Positions 23,201 through 33,600 of a stretch of 64,000 nucleotides of DNA are shown here, one piece after another. Position 1 is the stretch's first letter, and each line of letters starts with the position of its first letter. The position numbers were made by a program, and so were the translations under genes. Source of the DNA: Rhynchonema sp. JSB1_4 (taxonomy: Eukaryota > Nematoda > Chromadorea > Monhysterida > Xyalidae); NCBI GenBank assembly GCA_030248065.1, contig JASAMV010002688.1, positions 1-64,000 on the forward strand. The letters are read 5' to 3'. The notes beneath the pieces are model-generated. The model had not been told where the DNA came from and did not search any database. It saw nothing but the letters and a program-made list of their open reading frames with translations.

Positions 23201-26200
23201 GGATGATATCTAGTCGGTGGTGTTTGGATAAAGCTCACCGAACTCTTTCGCCTCAGAGAAAAGTTGAACGGAATTGAAACGTTTCGCTGAAACGTAGCAC
23301 ACAAGCGTGACTGTGTGTGTTTGTACGTTGGGAAAAAAGTTTCCTGTGGTGAACCGAAGAAGCCTAACTATATTGCGTTCTTCGAGAGAACAGATTCTCG
23401 CACGCTGATTGCTTGTTGCGCATGTAGCAGCCAATCAACGCGCGAGAACGTGTTCTTTGTTCTCCCGGAGAATGAACTAGTTAACACATGAGCGCTCGCC
23501 TGTGCAGTTGGAACTCAGTGTGGTTGGTGTGTACGGCATTTACCGCTATTTTTTGGGCTGATAAATTGAACGCAATCGTTTCCACCGAACTTTGCACTCA
23601 ACCCTCGATTTTCTGTGAAATTTATCAGTCGCGCTGGTTTTAGATCTAACTTTATTCCACCTGTCCTTCCACCCAAACTTTCAACTCAGATTTCCACCCA
23701 AACTCTACACTCCTCCATTTCGTGAATTACAGCCTCACGCAAATACAATATCGAGTTGAACCAACCTGACGAAATGAGTTCTGTCTATGTCTATGCATGG
23801 CGTCAACGGCAATGTAGTAGCTCTCCACAGGGTGCAGCAGACGACCTGCGATCAAAATCATCGATTAAACACAACACCTTGACACAAAAAAATCAGCTGC
23901 GCGTTATGCCAGAGAGACTGACAATTTTGAAAGCCTGGGGCACATGTTCCTGAAAAAGTGCTGAAATCCCGAAAGGAGTGGAATGGAGTACAGAAGGACA
24001 CACAGCAGTTTGTTAAAATGTTATGACGAGTGGCGCGAGCTTTTTTTGACTGGACAAGCCTCCTTACAACTGATGTCATTAGTATTCGTAAAACAGCTGG
24101 GCGTATTATTCTGAACATTGGGCTTCATCGTCTGTTTGTAAAATGTAGCTTTTAGTGAAATTTACTGCGCTCTTTTGGACTCAAACAAAACGGCGGCACT
24201 AAATTTTCGAGCCGAAAAATGTCGAGCGCACGCTCGTAGAAAAACAGCTGGACATGTACATATAGCCAGGAAACGAGGCAGTTACATTCTGTGGAATCTG
24301 TGGAAGCAGCGCTGTGTTCATAAGCAATCGGTAACTTTTGTGTAACTGACGTTAATTTATCAAAATTGATAGAAGACCTTCTAAAGGAGGTCAGGCACAA
24401 TATCTCACGTAATCTATCATCTATCGTAAGTCTAGCGCCGGAAACGAAAGAAAAACTGACTTTTAAGGTTTAACTACCATATACTTTTTATCTTAAGCTA
24501 ATTCCTGCCTTTGAGCTACACTTTGCGCTATCACTTACCTCGGTGTTAGTTAGTATTGTTATGACGCGTTGCGGCGTGGCGGCAGCGGGGCGAAGCAAAT
24601 TATATTATTTTCTTGAACAAAAAATTAAGTGCTGTGTCGCTTTTGTCGTTTATTGTTTCGTTGATGTGGCAAAGTGCGATATCACCCACCAGCAACGTGG
24701 GCGTGGGCACTTCAGTGTATAAGCGCGGATTCGCCAAGCTAAAAGACAATAGACTGTTGTGCTGCTGGAGACATGGGTTGTCATAAGTTGCGACTTGGTA
24801 TTATATAGGCTGTGGTGGTATGCAGGGTTAAAAAAAAAATTTTTTTATTAACGAGCTTTTTTTAAAAAAAAAATTTTTTTGATTTTTTTTGACGAAAATT
24901 TTTTTTATTAGAAAAAGTGTTGCAAACGACGTTTCAGGATAAATGAAATCGATACAACATATTTTTCAAAAATTGAAAAATTTTCGCCTGAGACCCAACT
25001 TGTGCGGTGACACCCGGTAGTATTGTGCAGATTCTATGGTCTCCGACCAGTGTGAGGTTGATGTTCACTAACAATGTTACTCTAATATATTGTAGCATGC
25101 TGTACAACGTATTTTAATGCATCTAATGCCGAATATTTGATATACGACCATCAAAATATCGATTACACCCCAAATCTTGCGTGTCAGATCGACTTTGCGC
25201 GCCCGGTTTTACACCATACCTGCATATATACATGTGTAGCAGCATGCAGTAGTACATTATCGGTGCCACATCACTCTAAAAGACCAGCCGCGCGCATCCC
25301 TGTACGGATTTGGGGACAATACAGGGCGCCGCAGGCGCGATTTTGGAAAAATTGTCCCGTCCACAGAAAAAAAGTGCCAATTTTTTGCCTCGAAAAAGGC
25401 CATTTTTGGACATTTCAGCCCATTTTGGGCAACTTTTTTTTATTAAAAAAAAGCAAAATCTGAGTTTCAAAAAAAAATTTTTTTTTTTAAAAAATTTTTT
25501 TTAATTAACCACTTTTTTTTTAAACAACCCTGGTGGTATGGGTTGCATTGGGTACCATCATATGTATGTAACAGCGATGTCGTTTTTTCTCACGAACAAG
25601 ATATGCGTACGTTGAGCAGCAGTGTGACACAGCGACCGCCGGCCTGGGCGGACAAAACGACTTATAAAACCAGTAAAACAGCGCCCGAGCCTGTAACACA
25701 CCGTTGTTATGCCACAACATGGCTGCCGGTGTTGTCAATGCGCGTGATGAAGCTCATTTCTGACGCGCGCGTTTGAAAAACTGCCCCAAAAACTGCGCAT
25801 ATATACCTACATCGGACCAGCTCGGCAAAGTTTGGTACTATTTCGCAGCAACCTTGGTACACCTCTGCGCTGCACAAAAAAACAACACACACGGACATGC
25901 AACGCAAGTGCGCGGTACAAGTGCAATGGTACCGAACGCCTGCGGGATCACAGCTACCACAGGGAACAGAGACAACTTTCTCACTGAACTTCTTCAATCT
26001 GTGCGGCGCTTTGTCCTGGATTTTTTGGGATTGCAAAATTCGTCAAAAAAGTTCAGAAACTGCGGACAGCGGAAAAACAGGTGTGCAGTCGCAACATATG
26101 AAGCCTGTCAGCAGTGTGTTTGCATTATCGCATCAAATAAAAGGTAACTTTCCACACCCGAAACGTTTTCGCTATTTTCTGGTCGATTTATAGTTGCTGT

Positions 26201-28949
26201 TCGCGTGAGCAACAAAACTGGACGAAGGCGTCTGTGAACGTTGCGGCGCGAAACAAAATTATGACTGAAATGCCGCACCTCTGATTCGAAATGTTACATT
26301 TCTTTCGCATTCAGACGGTATGGTGGACTGCGCCGTATAGCAGTGTTGTTAGCTGAGCGCAGTGGTGGCATGGCCTTAAAATTAGACCATAGACAACTTG
26401 AGAAAACCGGTATTGGGCTTACTGCTGCAGGACATTCAAATGAAATCCCGCCTAGTGTTCAGTGATTTAGTGAAGCGCTGTCTAGGCAAGCTCACACTCA
26501 GGCATATTTCGGTTTTGCGTCGACGTTGCAGTTGTAGTTGAAGTACTCGAATGGGTTTCCACTTTTCACACACTCATTTGATGAAACATCAATCATATTT
26601 TGCTCATTGTATTGTGAATCACATATGCGACCCAAGCAAGTCGCGTTCAATCTTTTAATCAATCAGTGCACGGAATTGCAGCAGTTATACAAAAAGAAGT
26701 CGGTCACACCGAGCACTTCATCTGATCAATTCACGAAAAATCGCATGACATTCTTAATTTTGTAATGTTGAACGTGTCAATAGATCGGCAACATGCAATG
26801 TTCACTGTCCTTTGCAAATGGTCACCGTTAAAAATAACTTGTATCGTTTTTTGTCCATCACAATGTTTGGTCGGGCACCTTAAAATTGAATGCATGCTGT
26901 GATCCTCGCATCTTGACCACATGATCAAAGCGAAAGATTACCGATTTTGATTTGTTGGGTTTCAGCGCGTTGGACTTTTTCCAGATCATGTCACACAAGG
27001 CGTCCACGTTGGGTGCTCGCTCGTCACCACCAGACCTTATGTGAGAAGCACTCGTTGGTTCCCCTTTGCATTGACTAATTCTATTGTAGTCTGCGCGTCT
27101 GCTCATATGTTGTTCTAGCGCAGCTACGCAATAACCCCTTTCGTGAACTGAAGTGCCTTTTACGCACAGCCTTTATACACCACAACACGGATAACGCTAC
27201 AACAGAAGGTACTCTGCTGCGTTAGCACGAACAGCCCCACACATGCGTAGACCACATCAGAATTAGTCCATTAGTTGTGTTCACGTAATTATTATCGACT
27301 CCGCGTGCCCACTCACCACGCACAGATGGCGCCCGTTTGCGCGTCGCGTTCAACGTTGACGCCGACGTGTTCGACTGATGTTTCACCACGGTACGCAATC
27401 GTCAACGGCAGTTTGGTTGGCAGACGTTCGTAGAGTGGTGCGAGATGACCCTGCAAAATCAGGGACGAACATTAAACGATTGTGGAAAGAAATCATTAAC
27501 AAGCAATCTGAACAAACAGTGTAATCGAATTTGTTCCAGGGCGCGAACTTGGCGTAAAGCACCACATTCTTGTTGGTCATCTGCATGAGCTGAGCGGCGT
27601 TCTCTTTCGTATGTGCGCCGATGTAATGGTCGGCCTCGTCAAATTCGGTGTCTGTGATTTAGAAAAACTCAAAAATGTAAATGTGAAATGGGGTTGAAGT
27701 TGTAATTTTTTGGACAAACACTGAGTTTAGAAATATGTATGGCACGTTTATTTTATCATCACGGAGGCTGGGTTTGCAAAATGCGTCTTGGCTGCCATGC
27801 TCGAGTGTTGGCATGCTGAACTGACACCCGGCTTCCAAGGTGACCAACTTTTCTTTCGATTTGCGCCCTTCAAACTTGTTCGTTTCGCTGCCGGAGTGGG
27901 CGATTCAATTGAGAGCGTCACCGGCGATTGCTGGTCGAATTCGCTTGTATTGGGTGTCGATGTTTCATCAGGCTGATGTTGTTCGCGATTTTGCATCAAT
28001 CTCGGCGGCACTGTATTCTGGCTGGTTTTGTTGCTGTTGTTCGTGTTGATCAAATGCGTGATGTTGATTGGACGCCCACATTTGGGGCATTCGATCAGAC
28101 ACGCACTCAATCGGGAGAGCTGAGATTGGGGGAAGGGGTCACGTAACCATCTGGTGCAGTTGCACTGACGATGACCGGGCGCACCGTTTGTCTGTGCAAG
28201 CAGGTCCATATGGTTGGCCAATATAGCAGGTCCAATTTATATAGGAGAAGGCAATTTTTCTTCACAGCGCACATGCATTTTGCGGTCGAATATTGCAGAA
28301 CAATTTTCGTCTTGGTCTGCAGCCCAAGAGTTTTTCTCATTTTCGTAGTCCAACCTTAACTGACGACCCGCAGTGTTTGTAAACGAATATAAAAATGCAG
28401 ATGCAGACAGATGAAAAGAAAACTGACTCGTACTGATCGATTCATGATATTCAAAATCAAGAATCTCGTTCTTGCAAGTGATCAGACTATAATTGGCATA
28501 AATCCAAATGAAACAGCCCGCCCTGCTAACCATGTCGGCGTCCTCGCTCCGCGTCGCACAGGTCTCACTCCAATCTTCAGGCGTGTCACACATGCCGATC
28601 GGCCGTCGATTCGAGCGCATCGCGACGTGACTGTTCGTTGATGTTTCACTCGATATCGATGCACACTGAAAAATCTGTATGTGCAGAGCTGGACAAATTC
28701 AGTTTCATCGATTTATGCTCGAATTTCTGTTAAATCGCCAAAGTTTTGCAAATTCGATAACTGCTTGCAACCAACCTGCGATTGAGGCAGCGCTTTGTCG
28801 ACGGTGCTGCTGACGGCTGATGCCGATTTTGAATTGCCACCGCCGCCGCCACCAGCGTCAGTCGCTGATTGGCTCGTGCTGATTCGACCTTCGTGTTTCT
28901 TGCCACTGCCGACAGAACTGCTCCTTGGTGATGAGGATGAGGATGACAT
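20231..28949 (-). CDS. Unrecognised multi-exon gene (about 480 residues)
   Basis: I do not recognise this gene. Minus-strand exons that join in phase are 28776-28949, 27826-28119, 27518-27652, 27317-27450, 26879-27035, 23018-23152, 22504-22578, 22089-22156 and 20231-20357. The N-terminus is Ser-rich with a Gly run ([20 protein letters not shown]). Next come IECPKCGRPINITHLI and a Ser/Thr/Pro-rich segment with basic patches (KGANRKKS). A better-structured middle follows (NVVLYAKFAPWNKFDY, LPLTIAYRGETSVEHVGVNV, SVIFRFDHVVKMRGSQHAFN). After it come SREQTRKSFSMFHPAVIENK, a Tyr-rich stretch (ELYDYQADQTPN, YENYAYPP) and the end YTVYGDPYAAGIMF plus a TAG stop. The 3.7-kb intron between exons 5 and 6 contains a 0.7-kb transposon. 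The middle exons agree well in phase. The second and last exon borders are my choice among alternatives. A regulatory or adaptor role is possible but unproven. Confidence 0.55.
21451..21833 (+). CDS. Possible exon of a secreted Cys-containing protein, antisense within an intron
   Basis: A 128-codon open frame starts at ATG 21451. GLLSVSVCCFPVQC forms a hydrophobic signal-like start, and five further cysteines follow. It runs into a perfect GTAAGT donor at 21834. A strong acceptor (CTGTGTGCTGTTTTCCAG) inside it at about 21524-21541 offers an alternative exon start in the same frame. No family is recognised, and a long frame is also open on the opposite strand. It may be part of a gene nested in the intron 20358-22088 of the minus-strand gene, or chance. 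Confidence 0.25.
22925..23000 (-). repeat. tRNA-like (SINE-type) fragment with B box
   Basis: On the minus strand, TTGGTAGGCCTGAACGTGCC, then GCTGCCATCGACCACCATGT, are followed by GGGTTCGAACCCC. This resembles the D arm, anticodon arm and T-arm B box of a tRNA-derived repeat. The 5' acceptor stem does not pair convincingly, so I do not call a functional tRNA. Confidence 0.35.
24823..25532. mobile_element. hAT-like MITE, poly-A/T subfamily, copy 1
   Basis: The ends are CAGGGTTAAAAAAA and TTTAAACAACCCTG. A perfect 8-bp duplication, GTGGTATG, lies at 24815-24822 and 25533-25540. Long A and T runs form the subterminal zones. The interior is non-coding. It lies in the large intron of the unrecognised minus-strand gene. 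Confidence 0.85.
27073..27268. mobile_element. Small MITE with GACTAATTCT ends
   Basis: GACTAATTCTATTGTAGTCT is inverted at AGACCACATCAGAATTAGTC. CATT flanks both sides. It occupies the intron between exons 27035 and 27317 of the minus-strand gene. Its ends resemble the start of the diverged repeats at 12210 and 16770. Confidence 0.6.
28138..28190 (-). repeat. Dispersed repeat next to an exon
   Basis: Read on the minus strand, GGTGCGCCCGGTCATCGTCA then GCACCAGATGGTTACGTGAC closely matches 61362-61415 on the plus strand. It ends directly upstream of the acceptor of exon 27826-28119. Confidence 0.6.
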
Positions 28950-30625
28950 TCCGACTCACAAGTTTATTTCGATTGCGGAAATTTTGTGCTTTTCAAGTCC
29001 GTGAGAAATATTTGACTGAAGTCAAAGCAGTTTATGCTATACGGAGGTTGTCAGGCAGCCCACGAATACCGTAATCCACCATAATGATGATGTGCATTTT
29101 TTAAATGAACATGCAAGACTGAATTTCACGGTGAAACGCTTCTCCATGAAGCGCACATCACCATAGAATGTAGGTATTATACGTTGGGTACCGCATTCAA
29201 TTGTTCAATTCAGCTTCATGAAAGGGCTCCTTCCCCCGAAGCTGAAATAGGTTCCTGGTTCGTGCCAAAATGATGAACTACCCACCAAAGTATAACTATT
29301 GTGCATTTATATTTATGATGCATTTGGTGTGCGATGCCAACTGCTTTCGTGTGGTAAACGACGACGATGAGGGTACGGGCTAATTTCATGTGTGTTTTCT
29401 GCTGAAAGAATATCTGTAATATGTGCCAATGAACAGTATTGTTTTAACCAAGTGCGGTACGTCGCAGCCACGAGACACAGCGTCGAGTCGGAATATAAAA
29501 AGAACAACTACCAGTTGGCCCCTCCCACTCACCCAAAATATTTTCGCTTTTTTTCTGTGTTCGTCCTCCAGGCGAGAAATGAAAGACGTCATGGGCCACT
29601 AAGGCAGCATTTGTTGGTTACAGATGGTGGGTGGATCAATGTGTATGTGTGCGTGCGTCCAACTTGCAAATACAGAAAGCTTCACATGCACACACACTTG
29701 CGCGCACGCTCAATATTTTCGGCTGTTTTGCGGTTGGCCGGGTTTCTCTATCTGCCTGCATCTTTCGTTTACTCGCACCACTTGCGCCAAAAGTATTCGC
29801 TCTCGCGCTGCGTAACGTGCATGCGCGCACGTGTTGATTCCGTGCTCCAAGTCGTTTCCTGCGCGTGGCTGGCGTCACCACGACCGCAGATGGAACATGT
29901 CAGATAGCGTATACGTGTATGCGACGCAAAAGTGAGCGTGAGCCCGTGAACAAGTGCGCATATCTTGCGCTACGCAACAGCATAATGTTATCTGCATGTG
30001 ATGCACGTCTTGGTTGATATCCACACCACACATGCACTTACTTGTGCATTCATTGGTTCTGGTTGGTTGGTGCTGCGTCGTGAAAATATGATATAAGTAT
30101 TCAAACTGCTTGCTTTCGGTATCTGAATTTTTTCTCCGTGTGCCGCCGACACAAATAAATGCGAGACCCGCGCACGTAGCCAGCCGCGACCGCTTGGCGC
30201 AATAAATTCAATAACGGCTTCATTGCGAGAACCATGCCCATGGTGCCGCCGAAGAGAGTAAACGTAAAGCCCGTTTCTGTAGATTCAGAAGAGTTTCAGT
30301 TGAACACCATCTTTTCAGTTGGTCATGCTGCTGTTTGGGAGGGATCCCAAGCGGCAGAATTTATTGCATTTGCCACAGGTTCATTGCTCAGCCAATTTCT
30401 TGAGCTTGGTGCACTGGGTAATACACATCAGTGTTTGCATTCGGTCTGTTTCCGCCTCAGATAACTTTGAATTTTTCTTTTGTTTTTCGTTTCTGTCTTT
30501 CTGTGTTCTAGTGTTCCTGCTGCGTTGGTTTGGTTTGGTAACGATTTTCTCTGGATTCTGAAAATGTTTCTGGTATTTTTCCAGGGTTGAAATATTTTTG
30601 CGACAATCGTATCTTATCGTAAATC
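28950..30625. other. Divergent intergenic region
   Basis: It lies between the start of the minus-strand gene and the start of ATP-citrate lyase, so it should contain both promoters and 5' UTRs. I see no element or gene I can name. A 171-codon frame at about 29392-29907 has no recognisable similarity and odd composition. ATP-citrate lyase starts at ATCATGTCGTCC. Confidence 0.4.
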
Positions 30626-33600
30626 ATGTCGTCCAAAGCGGTGTACGAATACTTCGGCAAGGAATTGCTCTACAAGCACATGCATTTGAGTAATGTCGAT
30701 CGATCTGATCACACATTGGTGCGCTGCAACGAAAAGGGTGTGGTTGACTGGGAACAAGTGTTGCACGAAAACAAGTGGATTACGGGGCAGAAGGTGAGCG
30801 CATCAGGAAGCAAACGTGATTTTAAAGCGGAAACTAAAAAATAATGTTACACAATCCGTCCTGATTTTGAAAATCAAAACCCGATCAGCAGACGTCTACT
30901 TCACCCAAGGCCGGGTTAGCCCGGGTGGCCGGTCGGTAGCCGGCACGGCCCACCGCGCGATTGTTCAAATTTCCGACTCGGCCCGGCCCAGCCCGGCCCC
31001 GACTTGGTCAAAAGTCGACCAGAACCAGAGTGACCAGACCCTTGCCCGACGTAAACTTACCGTATTGTCGGAAATAGAACCCCCCATTAATTGACCCCCC
31101 CCATTAATTGAACCCCCCTAAATGGCTCGAAATCAAAAATTGAACCCCCCATTAATTGACCCCCCCATTAATAGAACCCCACCCCCAACCTTCACCGTAC
31201 CACAGATTAGTGGTATGGTAGGGCTGTGTTGTTGTGTCAAACGTTGTTTAAGCTTGCGTACACAACAGAATACAGCTTTTTAAGCATAATTGCCGCTGTT
31301 GAAGTCAGTAAATACCGAAAACAAGCCATTTTTATGGGCATTATTAACAATGATTTTTTTCGTCGGGGGGCCAAATGAAAAATATAACCCCCCCAATAAT
31401 TGACCCCCCCATAAATTGAACCCCCCCAAACTGACCCCAGTGAAAAAATAGACCCCCCGGGTTCTATTTCCGACAATACGGTATATGGTAATTTTTAGAG
31501 CGTTTCTGGGGCAAAATTTTTTATTTAAAAAAGTGAAAACTTTTGATAAAAATATTGCGGTTCATGTCATTGTCAGCAAGAGCAACTGATCAATTTTACA
31601 TCGAAGTTTGAAGAAATGTGGACTTTTCTGGCCAAAACTCGTGGATACATCCGGCCCGGCTCGACCAAAGTGTCGAAAATCCCGGCACGATTGAGAACTC
31701 TTGACGTCTGAACCACTGAACCAGATCTCTGGCTGTCTGGCCTGGCTGCGGCACAAGTGGCGAGGCTTAAACACGTCTATAGTGAGTGACAGTGTAGTGG
31801 CAGGCAGTGTAGCGGCTGGGGGGATGGGGGGAAGGGTAGGTACCTTGCAACCACCCCGGAGGGTACCTTGCAACCATCAATTTATGGTTTTTATAGGCAA
31901 AAATGGGTGTTTTTCGACCTCAAAACCCCAAAAATCGCGCGCTCCGCGCGCAAACCTGCATATCATAGGTATTTTAGGCAAATTTTCGGCCAAAATACAA
32001 AAAACTACCAATTTTGCGGCCAAATTTGCAGTATAATGCATGCAAAAAACACCCTTTTTTCGGACCTCAGGGGTACATTGCAACCTCCCGGAGGCTGGGT
32101 AGGGGGGTACCTTGCAACCATCTGGATCCATCCCCCCCAAGGGTACCTTGCAACCATTTGCCTGCCACTACACTGGTGGCAGGCAAATGGTTGCAAGGTA
32201 CCCTTGGGGGGATGGATCCAGATGGTTGCAAGGTACCCCCCAACGCCCTACCCAGCCTCCGGGAGGTTGCAAGGTACCCCTGAGGTCCGAAAAAAGGGTG
32301 TTTTTTTGCATGCATTATACTGCAAATTTGGCCGAAAAATTGGTACTCTTTTGCATTTTGGCCGAAAATTTCACTAAAATACCTATTATATGGAGGTTTG
32401 CGCGCTAAGCGCGCGAGTTTTGGGGTTTTGAGGTCGAAAAACACCCATTTTTGCCTATAAAAACCATAAATTGATGGTTGCAAGGTACCTCCGGGGTGGT
32501 TGCAAGGTACCTACCCTTTCCCCCCCATCCCCCCAAGGGGTGGTTGCAAGGTACCTACTCCTTAGGGGGGAATCCCCCCATCCCCCCAGCCACTACACTG
32601 GTGAGTGACTAAAGTGCATCTCATTGGCTTTGTTTTTTTGCAGAAAGTGGTGATCAAGCCTGATCAGCTGATCAAGAGAAGAGGGAAACTCGGCCTTGTT
32701 GGAATATGTGCCCCAAGTGGCGTTCCGAAATGGCTGGCGGAAAAAATGGCCGCACCCGTTCAGGTCCAGTTCACCTTTTCTGTCAATATGTCTCAACACG
32801 CCTTTTCATCACTATGAGTTTGCAAGATACGTTGCCTGAATTTCAGGTCGGCCGAACGACCGGTCATTTGAACACATTCCACGTCGAACCATTTGTTGAA
32901 TTCGTGAGTGCACTAGCTTGAATTACACTTCACACGGTCGTTATTGGCCCTTGTTGACAATGATCAAGTTCGTGTTTTGCAGTCTGACAATGACGAAAAG
33001 TACCTGGCCATCTACAGCGAGCGTGATCGCGACGTAATACTCTTCCATCACGAGGGTGGCGTCAATATCGGTGATGTTGACGCGAAGGTAGCGAAATTTT
33101 GCCAATGAATAAACCTAATTTAAATTGGTATGCCGTTTTTTTGTTCAATGTTAGGCCGAGCGATTATTCATCAACGTTGATGAGCACAATATGCAACCGA
33201 CCGACTCGCAGATCAGCCAACTGATCACCGCTGCACCGAAGGATCAGCATAAGTACGTGGTTTGTTTGAACATTGAGTCCTGGTTGCGATAAATTTATTT
33301 CACGATCTCTCTTCAGGCTTCTCTCTCAATTCATCACTGATATTTACCGTGTGTACAAAGAACTGTATTTTACGTACTTGGAGCTGAATCCATTTGGTGA
33401 GTGATGGGAAATGCGAATATCTGGAGCCAGTGTAGTTCCTGGTCCGGAGGGGAAATTAGTGTACCTCCCTACTTTTTCGGAGGGGAAATTAGTGTACCTT
33501 CCTGAGGGGGAGGGGGGAAGACCCAAAATCAGGAAAAAGTCACTTTTTGAGGTAGAAAATTTGACCTATTTTTACCCCTTTTTGGAAAAATTCTTCATAA

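Noticed and set aside
28080..28200. Apparent zinc-finger-like stretch with cysteines (QCNCTRWL followed by IECPKCGRP) on the minus strand
   Set aside because: The first half is encoded by a dispersed repeat that also occurs at 61362 in non-coding DNA, and a strong acceptor lies between the two halves. Only the CPKCGRP part is likely coding.
29392..29907. 171-codon open frame on the plus strand
   Set aside because: The sequence is rich in unusual Cys/His/Arg runs from CA/TG-rich DNA. There is no domain, and frames are open on the other strand too.
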